Below are positions 43,327 to 52,304 of a stretch of 64,000 bases of DNA, in pieces (position 1 is the first letter of the stretch; each line of letters opens with the position of its first letter). Both the position numbers and the translations under genes were made by a program. The stretch covers positions 1 to 64,000 of the forward strand of contig NZ_JASCRS010000005.1 of assembly GCF_030010235.1 (NCBI RefSeq). The letters run 5' to 3'. The notes below the pieces were generated by a model. The model saw nothing but the letters and a program-made list of their open reading frames with translations. It ran no database searches and had not been told where the DNA came from. This DNA comes from Leucobacter sp. UT-8R-CII-1-4. Its GTDB lineage: Bacteria > Actinomycetota > Actinomycetes > Actinomycetales > Microbacteriaceae.

Positions 43327-43938
43327 CTACATGCGGCGGAACTCGCCAAGCCAGTCAAGCTGAATCTGCGCGACCAGCGCGATCAGCAGATAGCAGCCAA
43401 GAATCAGCACCCAGCTCCAGCTGTAGAGCCCGGCGAAGAACTTCTGCACGCCCGGGCTGTGTGGGATATCGCCAACCGCGTGGGGTCTTGTGCCACTGAC
43501 CCAGAAGAGTGGGATCATCACACTCCAAACCACCATGCACCACGGGCAGAGCGTGCCGAGCGAGAAGACGCTCTGGTAGGCGAGCCAGAAGATGAAGCCG
43601 AAGCCAAGCAGCAAGCCGCCCTGATATACCCACCAGAACCAGGAAGCGAACTTTGCTCCTGCGAGCAGTGCTACACCGACCGCAATTGGAGCGGCGAACG
43701 CGGCGACACCGATGATGGTGTTGCTGAAGCCGAGTACCGAGCCCTGCCAGCTGTCCATGTTCGGGCCACATGTCACCAAAATACTGACCGCGCAGTTCGG
43801 CACATAGTCAGGGTTCTTGAGGGTTTTTACGTATTCGGTGAGCAGTTCGAACGAGGCGAACCAGCCGATCGCCCCCGCAATGATGTTGAAAATCGCGAAA
43901 CCAAAATTGCGGGTGCGAGTGATTGGGGCAGTTGACAT
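43327..43938 (-). CDS. vitamin K epoxide reductase family protein
   Basis: A 203-aa membrane protein with five predicted helices. The redox CxxC is in TLCPWCM (Cys 131 and 134), and a second cysteine pair (Cys 49 and 57) lies in the first outer loop, as in bacterial VKOR. These enzymes reoxidise a DsbA-like partner with a quinone and so drive disulfide formation in exported proteins. No DsbA-like gene is adjacent. The ATG at 43938 overlaps a TGACA-TAG-TGTCA palindrome (43933-43945). Divergent from rne. Confidence 0.92.
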   Translation of the reverse strand: MSTAPITRTRNFGFAIFNIIAGAIGWFASFELLTEYVKTLKNPDYVPNCAVSILVTCGPNMDSWQGSVLGFSNTIIGVAAFAAPIAVGVALLAGAKFASWFWWVYQGGLLLGFGFIFWLAYQSVFSLGTLCPWCMVVWSVMIPLFWVSGTRPHAVGDIPHSPGVQKFFAGLYSWSWVLILGCYLLIALVAQIQLDWLGEFRRM

Positions 43939-44176
43939 AGTGTCATGTTATTGCGCGTGGCTGCGAATTCTCTGCCGAGGCGTGACATAATGGGTTCGTT
44001 GCCTCGCGTCTACGTGATGCCCGGCACGACAGTCTTTCAGTCACGCAGGTTGTGACTTCCGGTCAGGAAGTGGCCGGGTGTGAGGCAACCGCCTTGCGCA
44101 ATACAGAGTTCGCGGTGGAAAACCGCACAATAAGAGTTCGCCGAGCGAATCGCACGGCTAGAGGAGTGCACCAGCA

Positions 44177-46876
44177 ATGGTGAATGAACCCAACCTAGAA
44201 ACAACTTCAAATACCCAAGAATCAGCGGAACAGCCGGAAACGAGTGCATTGGCACAGCCGGAGCAAGTCACGCTGAGCGAGGGGACCCCGGTATCAACCG
44301 AGGTGAGCGAAGCCGACGCAACGGAAGCTGCAGCATCAGAAACGCTGGATCAGCCAGCCGCGGAGAGCGCTGAAGCCCCCGAAGCAACTGTTGCGCCGGC
44401 CGATGGTGGAGCTGCCGAAGCAAATAACGCAGAGCCGGTGAGCGCAGAAGCTGCCGATGTAACGGACGCGCAGCCCGCTGTCGATGAAGCTAAGCCTGAG
44501 CTGCCACAGCTGATTCTTCCGCTCGCGGATATGACCCCAGAAGAGCGTTTTCGGGCTACCGCGCGCTTGATCTTCCTCGCGCCTGACGTGCCTCCTGTGC
44601 AGCCCCGTCAGCGCCGCAGTGAACTGCGTCAGCTCGATGACATGCTTGATCGTCAGTTCTCTCGCTCGCGCGATTCGCGTGATTCTCGTGACTCCCGAGA
44701 TTCGCGTGACGGTGGGCGCGACAGCGGTCGCGATGCTTTTGACGGCCGTGATGACGACGATGATCGTGAAAACGGCCAGACTCGCCGTCGCAATCGTCGT
44801 CGCGGCGGCTCTGAGCAGCAGCACGAAGAAGAAGCACCGCGTCGGGAGCAGAAGTCTGCTCCGCAGATCACCGAACCGCAGCGGGTCAAAGGTTCGACCC
44901 GTCTTGAAGCGAAGAAGCAGCGTCGCCGTGATGGCCGCGATACCGGCCGTCGTCGCCGTCTGGTGATCACCGAGAGCGAGTTTCTGGCACGCCGCGAGTC
45001 GGTAGACCGCGAAATGATCGTGCGCACAGCGGCTGATCGCATTCAGATTGGTGTTCTGGAGGACAAGGTGCTCGTGGAGCACTACGTTGCTCGCTCAAGT
45101 GAAAGCTCATTGATCGGCAACGTCTACCTTGGACGAGTGCAGAACGTGCTGCCTAGCATGGAGGCCGCATTCGTTGACATCGGCCGCGGTCGCAACGCAG
45201 TACTTTACTCGGGCGAGGTCGACTGGAGCGAATTCGAGGGGGCGTCTTCAGCGCGCAAGATCGAGAATGTGCTGAAGCCTGGCGACGCTGTGCTGGTTCA
45301 GGTCACAAAAGATCCGGTGGGTCACAAGGGAGCGCGCCTGACTAGTCAGATCTCGCTGCCTGGTCGCTTCCTGGTGTACGTTCCCGGCGGCGCGATGAAC
45401 GGTATCTCGCGAAAGCTTCCAGATACCGAACGTGCTCGCCTGAAGAAGATCCTGAAAGAGGTGCTGCCAAGCGGCGCCGGTGTGATCGTGCGTACCGCAG
45501 CTGAGGGTGCCACTGAGGATCAGGTAACTGGCGATGTGCAGCGTCTTACCCGTCAGTGGGATTCGATTCAGCAGCGTGTGGCGAAGGGTGGCGGGCCGCT
45601 CCTGCTGCACTCGGAGCCCGACATGCTGATCAAAATCATTCGTGATGTCTTTAATGAAGACTTCCACAAGCTGATCATTCAGGGCGACGAAACCTATCGT
45701 GTAATCGAGGACTACCTGGCACAGGTCGCTCCCGAACTGCTTGAGCGGGTTGAACACCACGAGAGCCAGCGCGATATCTTCGATGAGTTCCGCATTAGTG
45801 AGCAGATCGTCAAGGCGCTGGATCGCAAGGTTTGGCTGCCTTCGGGTGGCTCGCTTGTGATCGACCGCACCGAGGCTATGACGGTGGTCGACGTGAACAC
45901 CGGCAAGTTTGTTGGCTCTGGCGGCAACCTTGAGGAAACAGTCACGAAGAACAACCTAGAGGCAGCTGAAGAGATCGTTCGTCAGCTACGCCTGCGGGAC
46001 ATCGGCGGCATCATTGTGATTGACTTCATCGACATGGTGCTTGAGTCAAACCGTGATCTTGTGTTGCGACGCTTGGTTGAGTGCCTGAGCCGTGACCGCA
46101 CGAAGCACCAAGTTGCAGAGGTCACCTCACTTGGACTCGTTCAGATGACCCGTAAGAAGCTTGGTCTTGGCCTGTTGGAATCGTTCAGCGAACCTTGTGA
46201 CATTTGCGCTGGGCGCGGCATCATTGTGCATCATGAGCCAGTGAACAAGCATCGCGGTGAGGCTCCTGCCCGCAATAACAAGCGCAAGAATTCTTCGCAA
46301 CAGCAGCAGGCTCAAGCTTCGCAGACCCACGCGATCACCGATGAGTCACGCAATGCCATGGCGAAGATTGCCGCATCAACCATCCCTGGTGCGACTGACC
46401 AGCCAGAGCTCGAAGAAGAAGTTCGGGCTGTAGAGTCTCGGCAGGGCGGCACAAAGAACTCTCGCAACTCACGATCGCAGCGTGGGCAGCGCTCTGACCG
46501 TAACGATCGTGCTGATCGTAGCAACCGGGCTGAACAAAACGAGCGTGCCGATCGCAATGATCGCCAGAATCGTGATGAGAAGCCAAGTCGCGACGATTCG
46601 CAGCCACGAAACGAGCAAGACTCTCGTTCAGGCCGCGAAAGTCGCCCGGTAAGAGAAGAACGTCCGGTTTCGTTGCCGCCAGTACAGGCAGCTGCTAAGC
46701 CGGTTGAAAAGCTGAGCAAGGAAGACTTGCTTGGTTCGGTGCTTGATGCGCTCCCGCCTGCTCCAGAAGCAGGTACGCGTCGCCGCACCAGCCGTCGGGT
46801 AAGCACTGCGGCCATCCTCGCAGAAAATGGGGATATCGTAGGATTTGACCCGAAAGCGCAGCCGTCAGGGGAGTGA
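44177..46876 (+). CDS. rne: ribonuclease E/G
   Basis: A 899-aa endoribonuclease of the RNase E/G family. Residues 1-270 are an acidic then Arg-rich disordered arm including an (RDS)n repeat. The catalytic half (about 275-680) has an S1 domain (NVYLGRVQNVLPSMEAAFVD), RNase H-like and DNase I-like parts, with the magnesium aspartates in DRTEAMTVVDVNTGK and IVIDFIDM. A zinc-link-like CDICAGRG follows. The C-terminal 200 residues are a second disordered arm rich in Arg, Asp and Asn. The flanking arms are typical of high-GC actinobacterial RNase E and probably scaffold a degradosome. The leader before it is about 180 bases. Confidence 0.95.
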   Translation: MVNEPNLETTSNTQESAEQPETSALAQPEQVTLSEGTPVSTEVSEADATEAAASETLDQPAAESAEAPEATVAPADGGAAEANNAEPVSAEAADVTDAQPAVDEAKPELPQLILPLADMTPEERFRATARLIFLAPDVPPVQPRQRRSELRQLDDMLDRQFSRSRDSRDSRDSRDSRDGGRDSGRDAFDGRDDDDDRENGQTRRRNRRRGGSEQQHEEEAPRREQKSAPQITEPQRVKGSTRLEAKKQRRRDGRDTGRRRRLVITESEFLARRESVDREMIVRTAADRIQIGVLEDKVLVEHYVARSSESSLIGNVYLGRVQNVLPSMEAAFVDIGRGRNAVLYSGEVDWSEFEGASSARKIENVLKPGDAVLVQVTKDPVGHKGARLTSQISLPGRFLVYVPGGAMNGISRKLPDTERARLKKILKEVLPSGAGVIVRTAAEGATEDQVTGDVQRLTRQWDSIQQRVAKGGGPLLLHSEPDMLIKIIRDVFNEDFHKLIIQGDETYRVIEDYLAQVAPELLERVEHHESQRDIFDEFRISEQIVKALDRKVWLPSGGSLVIDRTEAMTVVDVNTGKFVGSGGNLEETVTKNNLEAAEEIVRQLRLRDIGGIIVIDFIDMVLESNRDLVLRRLVECLSRDRTKHQVAEVTSLGLVQMTRKKLGLGLLESFSEPCDICAGRGIIVHHEPVNKHRGEAPARNNKRKNSSQQQQAQASQTHAITDESRNAMAKIAASTIPGATDQPELEEEVRAVESRQGGTKNSRNSRSQRGQRSDRNDRADRSNRAEQNERADRNDRQNRDEKPSRDDSQPRNEQDSRSGRESRPVREERPVSLPPVQAAAKPVEKLSKEDLLGSVLDALPPAPEAGTRRRTSRRVSTAAILAENGDIVGFDPKAQPSGE

Positions 46877-46895
46877 CGACACGGCGCGCCGTCAT

Positions 46896-46924
46896 TTGAC
46901 CGGTTTGGTCGGATACGGTAAAGT
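46896..46924 (+). promoter_or_regulatory. rplU-rpmA promoter
   Basis: TTGACC (46896-46901) and TAAAGT (46919-46924) are separated by exactly 17 bases, near the SigA consensus. The predicted leader is about 115 bases and contains short hairpins. Confidence 0.7.
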
Positions 46925-47046
46925 TGACCGTTGGTGCCACTCGTTTTCGGGTGGTAATGCGCGCAGCGGTAGTCAGTGCGCTCATCGGTTTTGGCGGGAT
47001 TGCCCGCTAGCAGCATCAGAACGTTTCATAGGAAAAAGGTAGACAA

Positions 47047-47355
47047 GTGGTTTTCGCAGTAGTGCGCACAAGCGGTCGTCAGGAGAAGGTCGAGGTTGGC
47101 TCGATCATCACCGTGAACCGTGTCTCAGGTGACGACAAGGGCAAGCTTGAACTTCCGGCTGTGCTGCTCGTCGATGGCGACAAGGTGACCACCGACCCCG
47201 CAAAGCTGGCAAAGGTGAAGGTTACCGCTGAGGTTCTCAACGATCTCCGTGGTCCAAAGATCATCATCCAGAAGTACAAGAACAAGACCGGTTACAAGAA
47301 GCGCCAGGGCCACCGTCAGGACCTGACCCGCATCAAGGTCACTGGCATCAAGTAA
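47047..47355 (+). CDS. rplU: 50S ribosomal protein L21
   Basis: L21 (102 aa) binds 23S r[20 protein letters not shown] at the start and [21 protein letters not shown] near the end are diagnostic. The GTG start has GGAAAAAGGT upstream. It is cotranscribed with rpmA, 42 bases downstream, in the universal rplU-rpmA-obg order. Confidence 0.98.
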   Translation: MVFAVVRTSGRQEKVEVGSIITVNRVSGDDKGKLELPAVLLVDGDKVTTDPAKLAKVKVTAEVLNDLRGPKIIIQKYKNKTGYKKRQGHRQDLTRIKVTGIK

Positions 47356-47397
47356 CCCAAACGTTTCGTACGTTTTAGATTTTAAGGAGATAGCCAA

Positions 47398-47652
47398 ATG
47401 GCATCCAAGAAGGGCGTCGGCTCGAGCAAGAACGGCCGCGATTCGAACGCACAGCGCCTTGGCGTAAAGCGCTTCGGTGGCCAGCAGGTCAACGCAGGTG
47501 AAATCATCGTCCGCCAGCGCGGCACCCGCTTCCACCCCGGCGTTAACGTCGGTCGTGGCAGCGATGACACGCTGTTTGCTCTTGCAGCAGGCTCGGTAGA
47601 GTTCGGTGCGAAGGGCGGCCGAAAGGTCGTCAACATCGTCGCCGCAGCGTAA
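47398..47652 (+). CDS. rpmA: 50S ribosomal protein L27
   Basis: L27 (84 aa) reaches the peptidyl transferase centre. The N terminus is [28 protein letters not shown] without a cleavable extension. The sequence [20 protein letters not shown] completes the match. A strong TAAGGAGAT ribosome binding site precedes the ATG. Confidence 0.98.
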   Translation: MASKKGVGSSKNGRDSNAQRLGVKRFGGQQVNAGEIIVRQRGTRFHPGVNVGRGSDDTLFALAAGSVEFGAKGGRKVVNIVAAA

Positions 47653-47663
47653 CCAGTTGCATA

Positions 47664-47696
47664 CGGCGAGGCGGGCTTCGGCTCGCCTTTTGCCGT
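47664..47696 (+). terminator. terminator after rpmA
   Basis: An 8-bp stem AGGCGGGC/GCTCGCCT (one G-U) with a TTCG tetraloop, followed by TTTT, nested inside an outer ACGGC/GCCGT pair and a second T-run. Confidence 0.88.
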
Positions 47697-47773
47697 TTTA
47701 GGGCGGTTGCGCGGAGTTGACTGACTCCGCGAACCAGCCCCAAGTGGTACAACGTTTTGAGAGGATACGCAGC

Positions 47774-49282
47774 ATGGTAACGTTCGTCGATCAAGTGCAG
47801 GTGCACCTGCAGGCAGGCCGCGGCGGAAACGGCTGTGTGTCGGTTCGTCGCGAGAAGTTCAAGCCGCTCGCTGGCCCAGATGGTGGTGCCGGCGGACACG
47901 GTGGTGACATCGTTATCTACGCTGACCCTCAGGTCACAACCCTGCTTGAGTATCACCGCAGGCCACACCGTACCGCTGAGAACGGCGGCTACGGCGCGGG
48001 TGGTTACCGCGCGGGAACACAGGGTGCGGAAATGGTGCTCTCCGTGCCAGTCGGCACCGTCGTAAAAGACGAAAAGGGTGAGACCCTGATCGATCTGACC
48101 GAGCCTGGCACGCGTTTTCTCGCGGCCAAGGGCGGCATTGGCGGCCTCGGCAACAATGCGCTCGCCAGCCCGAAACGCATCGCTCCGGGCTTCGCGCTGC
48201 TCGGCACTGAAGGATGGGGTGGCACGCTCACTCTTGAGCTCAAGACCATCGCTGACGTTGCTCTTGTCGGCTTCCCCTCAGCGGGAAAATCTAGCCTGAT
48301 CGCAGCGCTCAGCGCTGCCCGGCCAAAGATCGCTGACTATCCATTCACCACGTTGCACCCCAACCTAGGTGTTGTTGAGGTGGGCGATCATCGCTACACC
48401 ATCGCCGATGTGCCGGGTCTCATCGAAGGCGCGAGCGAGGGCAAGGGACTCGGACTCGACTTCCTTCGTCACGTAGAGCGCTGTAGCGCACTTCTGCACG
48501 TGCTCGATTGCGCGACTCTCGAGCCGGGCCGCGATCCGCTCTCTGACCTTGAGATTATTCGGCGAGAACTTGCGGCCTACCCGGTTCCCGAGGGACAGAT
48601 CCCACTACTTGACCGGCCACAGCTCATTGCGCTGAACAAGATCGATGTGCCCGACGCGCGCGAGCTTGCTGATTTCGTGCGTCCAGAACTCGAAGCCATG
48701 GGATACCGCGTCTTTGAGATATCTGCTTCGTCGCACGAGGGTCTTCGTCAGCTCAGTTTCGCGCTCGGTGATCTAGTTGATACCGCCCGTGCCGAAGCTC
48801 TCGAAGCTGCCGCCGCCGAAGCACCACGTATTGTGCTGCGCCCGAAGGCCGTGAACGACAATGGTTACCGTGTGGTCACCGAGGGTGGCACCTACGGCAC
48901 GATCTACCGTATTCTCGGCGAAAAGCCGGAGCGCTGGGTCGCCCAGACCGACTTTACGAACGACGAGGCCGTTGGCTATCTTGCCGATCGCCTACAAAAG
49001 ATCGGCATTGACGACGCACTCGTGAAGGCCGGCGCGATTGCCGGTTCGACTGTCGTGATTGGCCCTGGCTCTGGTGTGATCTTTGACTGGGAGCCAACCC
49101 TCACCTCTGCCGCAGAAGTTCAGGTTGGTAACCGTGGTACTGATCCTCGTATCGATTCTTCTGATCGACGCACGAATAAAGACCGTCGTAAGCAGTATCA
49201 CGAGATGATGGATGCCAAGGCCGAAGCACGTGCCGAACTAGAAGAAGAGCGTAAAGCTGGATTGTGGAGCGAAGAGAAGTGA
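47774..49282 (+). CDS. obg: GTPase Obg
   Basis: Obg (502 aa) is a ribosome-associated GTPase. The glycine-rich N-terminal Obg fold covers about 1-160. The G domain has GFPSAGKSS (G1), [16 protein letters not shown] (G3), NKID (G4) and the SASSHEG (G5) region. An OCT domain follows (about 355-430). The basic tail is typical of actinobacteria. The ATG at 47774 is chosen with GAGAGGA upstream; the frame runs 19 codons further back through unrelated sequence. Its stop overlaps the proB start. Confidence 0.97.
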   Translation: MVTFVDQVQVHLQAGRGGNGCVSVRREKFKPLAGPDGGAGGHGGDIVIYADPQVTTLLEYHRRPHRTAENGGYGAGGYRAGTQGAEMVLSVPVGTVVKDEKGETLIDLTEPGTRFLAAKGGIGGLGNNALASPKRIAPGFALLGTEGWGGTLTLELKTIADVALVGFPSAGKSSLIAALSAARPKIADYPFTTLHPNLGVVEVGDHRYTIADVPGLIEGASEGKGLGLDFLRHVERCSALLHVLDCATLEPGRDPLSDLEIIRRELAAYPVPEGQIPLLDRPQLIALNKIDVPDARELADFVRPELEAMGYRVFEISASSHEGLRQLSFALGDLVDTARAEALEAAAAEAPRIVLRPKAVNDNGYRVVTEGGTYGTIYRILGEKPERWVAQTDFTNDEAVGYLADRLQKIGIDDALVKAGAIAGSTVVIGPGSGVIFDWEPTLTSAAEVQVGNRGTDPRIDSSDRRTNKDRRKQYHEMMDAKAEARAELEEERKAGLWSEEK

Positions 49283-50097
49283 GCGGAATAGACAGCCGAT
49301 CTGAACAAGATTCGAGCGAAGTTCAGCAGCCCCCGCGCTTCGCTGGATCACGCATCGTAGTGAAGGTCGGCTCGTCATCGGTGAGCGGTGACAACGCCGC
49401 GCAGATCCCGCGTCTCGTGGATTCTCTTGCGAGATTGCACCAGGCTGGCTGCCAGGTCATTCTTGTGTCGAGTGGTGCCATTTCTACCGGTGTTCCGTTT
49501 TTGAAGCTCGAGGTTCGCCCAGATGACCTGGCCACTCAGCAGGCCGCTGCCGCTGTTGGTCAAAACATTCTGGTGAACCGGTACCAGCGTGCGCTCAGCG
49601 GTCACGAAATCATCGCTGGTCAGGTGTTGCTGACTGCTGGCGACATGGAGAACGACACTCACCGCGATAACGCAAAGCAGGCAGTTGAACGTCTGCTTGA
49701 GCTCGGCATTTTGCCGATCATCAACGAGAACGACACCGTGGCAACCCACGAGATTCGTTTTGGTGACAATGATCGTCTCGCCGCGCTGGTCGCCCGTCTG
49801 GTGCACGCTGATCAACTTATTCTGCTCTCGGACGTAGATGCGCTCTACACGGCCCCTCCGGGAACGCCCGGCGCTGAGCGAATCGCGCACGTCGCTTACG
49901 GTGACGCGCTTGCCGGTGTTGAGATTGGCGAGTCGCAGTCTGGCTGGGGAACTGGTGGTGCGTCGACGAAGGTGCAAGCCGCTCGGCTAGCGGCCGATGC
50001 CGGCACCAGAGTGCTGCTCACCGAAACTCGGCTGTTCTCGGCTGTGCTTGATGGTGCCGAACACGGCACCGATTTCGCGGCTGCCGAACGCAGCTAG
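49279..50097 (+). CDS. proB: glutamate 5-kinase (short form without PUA domain)
   Basis: ProB (272 aa) phosphorylates glutamate as the first step of proline synthesis. The amino-acid kinase fold shows [41 protein letters not shown] and [10 protein letters not shown], ending with the [12 protein letters not shown] segment. The C-terminal PUA domain of E. coli ProB is absent, so the protein is about 100 residues shorter. The GTG at 49279 overlaps the obg stop (GTGA) and has GAAGAGAA upstream. Confidence 0.95.
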   Translation: MSGIDSRSEQDSSEVQQPPRFAGSRIVVKVGSSSVSGDNAAQIPRLVDSLARLHQAGCQVILVSSGAISTGVPFLKLEVRPDDLATQQAAAAVGQNILVNRYQRALSGHEIIAGQVLLTAGDMENDTHRDNAKQAVERLLELGILPIINENDTVATHEIRFGDNDRLAALVARLVHADQLILLSDVDALYTAPPGTPGAERIAHVAYGDALAGVEIGESQSGWGTGGASTKVQAARLAADAGTRVLLTETRLFSAVLDGAEHGTDFAAAERS

Positions 50098-50128
50098 TCG
50101 CTTCGAGATTCGTGCACTGCTTTACCCC

Positions 50129-50134
50129 TAGACT
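50129..50134 (+). promoter_or_regulatory. -10 element of a leaderless proA promoter
   Basis: TAGACT lies 7 bases before the proA ATG at 50142, with no Shine-Dalgarno sequence, giving proA its own start apart from obg-proB. Confidence 0.55.
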
Positions 50135-50141
50135 TGGGTTC

Positions 50142-51392
50142 ATGAGCAGTGACGCATTTCTCGACAAACTCTCGCGAGCACGTTCGGCTTCGCGCAGCCT
50201 TGCAACCGCAACGACCGCGCAAAAGAATGTAGCCCTCGCAGCTATTGCCGACGCAATTGAGGGTGCCATCCCGCAGATCGTGGCAGCTAACGAGCTTGAT
50301 CTCGCCCGAGGTCGCGAACAACAAATCGGTGACGGGCTGCTGGACCGCCTGCTGCTTGACGAGGCACGCTTGATCGGGCTCGCAAACTCGGTTCGCGACG
50401 TCATGGGGATCCCTGATCCTGTTGGAGAAATTGTGCGTGGCAGCACGCTAGCTAACGGTGTGCAACTGACGCAGGTTCGTGTTCCGTTTGGCGTGGTCGG
50501 TGCGATTTACGAAGCGCGCCCGAATGTGACAGTAGATATCGCTGCCCTCGCACTGAAAAGTGGCAACGGTGCTGTGCTTCGTGGTGGATCAGCGGCAGAG
50601 AATTCCAATCGTGTCCTGGTCGAGCTGATCCAGCGCGCTATTAGCAGCACCGACCTGAACGGTGATGTGGTGCAGACCATCGATGAATTTGGTCGAGAGG
50701 GCGCTGCTCGCCTCATGCGTGCGCGCGGTTACATCGATGTGCTGATCCCACGTGGCTCGGCCGGACTGATCTCGACGGTAGTGCAAGAATCAACCGTGCC
50801 AGTTATTGAGACCGGCTCAGGACTTGTGCACGTCTACGTTGATGCGAGTGCTGATGATCAAAAAGCGCTTGAGATTGTCAAGAACTCGAAGACGCATCGG
50901 CCAAGTGTCTGCAATGCGGCCGAGACACTGCTTGTGCACCGCGATGCAGCAGACCGACTGCTGCCAAAGCTTGCCACCGTGCTGCTTGACGAAAACGTTT
51001 CGCTGTATGGCGACGACAAATCGCGTGCTCTCGCCTCAGGGCTTTCTGAAGCGAACGAAGAGGTATGGTCGACCGAGCACCACGCACTCGAAATGGGTGT
51101 AAAGATTGTCGAGTCGCTCGACGAAGCACTCGAGCACATTGAACGCTACTCAACCAGGCACACCGAGTCGATCGTCACGGAGAACTATGAAAACGCGCAG
51201 CGTTTCTTGGCCGAGGTTGATTCGGCAGTGGTCATGGTGAACGCATCGACTCGCTTTACCGATGGTGGCGAGTTCGGTTTCGGCGCAGAAGTGGGTATTT
51301 CGACCCAGAAACTGCACGCACGAGGCCCTATGGGACTCCCAGAGCTCACCAGCACGAAGTGGCTCGTGCGCGGAAGCGGCCAAATTCGTTAA
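50142..51392 (+). CDS. proA: gamma-glutamyl phosphate reductase
   Basis: ProA (416 aa) reduces glutamyl phosphate to the semialdehyde with NADPH. The aldehyde-dehydrogenase-like fold shows VPFGVVGAIYEARPNVT, GNGAVLRGGSAAENSN, the catalytic Cys region HRPSVCNAAETLLVH and FTDGGEFGFGAEVGISTQKLHARGP. The ATG at 50142 fits both the family N terminus and the leaderless promoter; a GTG at 50112 would add ten residues. Confidence 0.96.
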   Translation: MSSDAFLDKLSRARSASRSLATATTAQKNVALAAIADAIEGAIPQIVAANELDLARGREQQIGDGLLDRLLLDEARLIGLANSVRDVMGIPDPVGEIVRGSTLANGVQLTQVRVPFGVVGAIYEARPNVTVDIAALALKSGNGAVLRGGSAAENSNRVLVELIQRAISSTDLNGDVVQTIDEFGREGAARLMRARGYIDVLIPRGSAGLISTVVQESTVPVIETGSGLVHVYVDASADDQKALEIVKNSKTHRPSVCNAAETLLVHRDAADRLLPKLATVLLDENVSLYGDDKSRALASGLSEANEEVWSTEHHALEMGVKIVESLDEALEHIERYSTRHTESIVTENYENAQRFLAEVDSAVVMVNASTRFTDGGEFGFGAEVGISTQKLHARGPMGLPELTSTKWLVRGSGQIR

Positions 51393-51490
51393 TGGCACAC
51401 CCGTGGCTCACCGTGGGGCGAGTCATGGTCACCAATCAAACCCGCTACACTAGTGGGTATTCAACAATCGTTCTCATTGCAGGGGTATTG

Positions 51491-51700
51491 ATGTCAACTA
51501 TCGCCACGATCGCTGTTGCTGCTGAAGCAGGACACCAACTCAACGAGCTCTGGATGCCAGCTCCGTTGTTCGGTGTCGTTATGTTCGTGCTGTTCACCGC
51601 GCTCGCTATTGTGACCTTTAGCTTCCGTGACGTAGCTAATAGGCACGCAGAGAAGGCCGAGGCTTACGCTCGTGAGCACGGCGCCCAGCAGCACCACTGA
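51491..51700 (+). CDS. small membrane protein upstream of nadD (hypothetical)
   Basis: A 69-aa protein with one clear membrane helix (about 27-45, [19 protein letters not shown]) preceded by a weaker hydrophobic N terminus, then a charged, His-rich tail ending EHGAQQHH. The ATG at 51491 is chosen, with GCAGGGG upstream. It overlaps nadD by 29 bases, suggesting coupled translation. I recall similar small proteins before nadD in related genomes, but know no function. Confidence 0.68.
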   Translation: MSTIATIAVAAEAGHQLNELWMPAPLFGVVMFVLFTALAIVTFSFRDVANRHAEKAEAYAREHGAQQHH

Positions 51701-52301
51701 GGCGCCAGCGACGCAAGTGCGTCGCATTGGGGTGATGGGCGGCACGTTTGATCCCATCCACCACGGGCACCTTGTTGCCGCGAGCGAAGTAGCAGCGAAG
51801 TTTAACCTCGATGAGGTTATCTTTGTGCCAACCGGTCGACCATGGCAAAAAGACAATGTGAGCCCAAGTGAGCACCGCTATTTGATGACGGTGATCGCAA
51901 CTGCTTCGAATCCCAGGTTCACTGTAAGCAGGGTGGATATTGATCGAAACGGGCCGACCTACACCGTAGACACGCTTCGTGATCTGCGTAACCAATACCC
52001 GAATGACGAGTTGTTCTTTATCTCCGGCGCAGACGCTGTTGCTCAGATTATGAGTTGGAAAGATAAAGACGAACTCTGGAATTTAGCTCATTTTATAGGC
52101 GTTTCACGGCCTGGTCACGAGCTTTCACTTTCAGGATTATCGGGGGAGCACGTAAGCTTGTTAGAAGTGCCTGCTTTGGCGATCTCTTCGACCGACTGCC
52201 GGAGCCGTGTGGCTCGGGCTCATCCTGTCTGGTATTTGGTGCCAGACGGAGTCGTCCAGTACATCGCTAAGCACCGCTTGTACACCGATGGAAGTGACTG
52301 A
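51672..52301 (+). CDS. nadD: nicotinate-nucleotide adenylyltransferase
   Basis: NadD (209 aa) makes nicotinate adenine dinucleotide in NAD synthesis. The nucleotidyltransferase motif is [15 protein letters not shown] and the second signature is [11 protein letters not shown]. The substrate segment [11 protein letters not shown] is present. The GTG at 51672 overlaps the small membrane protein; starting at the later ATG would remove the first strand, so the upstream start is favoured. Confidence 0.95.
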   Translation: MSTAPSSTTEAPATQVRRIGVMGGTFDPIHHGHLVAASEVAAKFNLDEVIFVPTGRPWQKDNVSPSEHRYLMTVIATASNPRFTVSRVDIDRNGPTYTVDTLRDLRNQYPNDELFFISGADAVAQIMSWKDKDELWNLAHFIGVSRPGHELSLSGLSGEHVSLLEVPALAISSTDCRSRVARAHPVWYLVPDGVVQYIAKHRLYTDGSD

Positions 52302-52304
52302 CGT

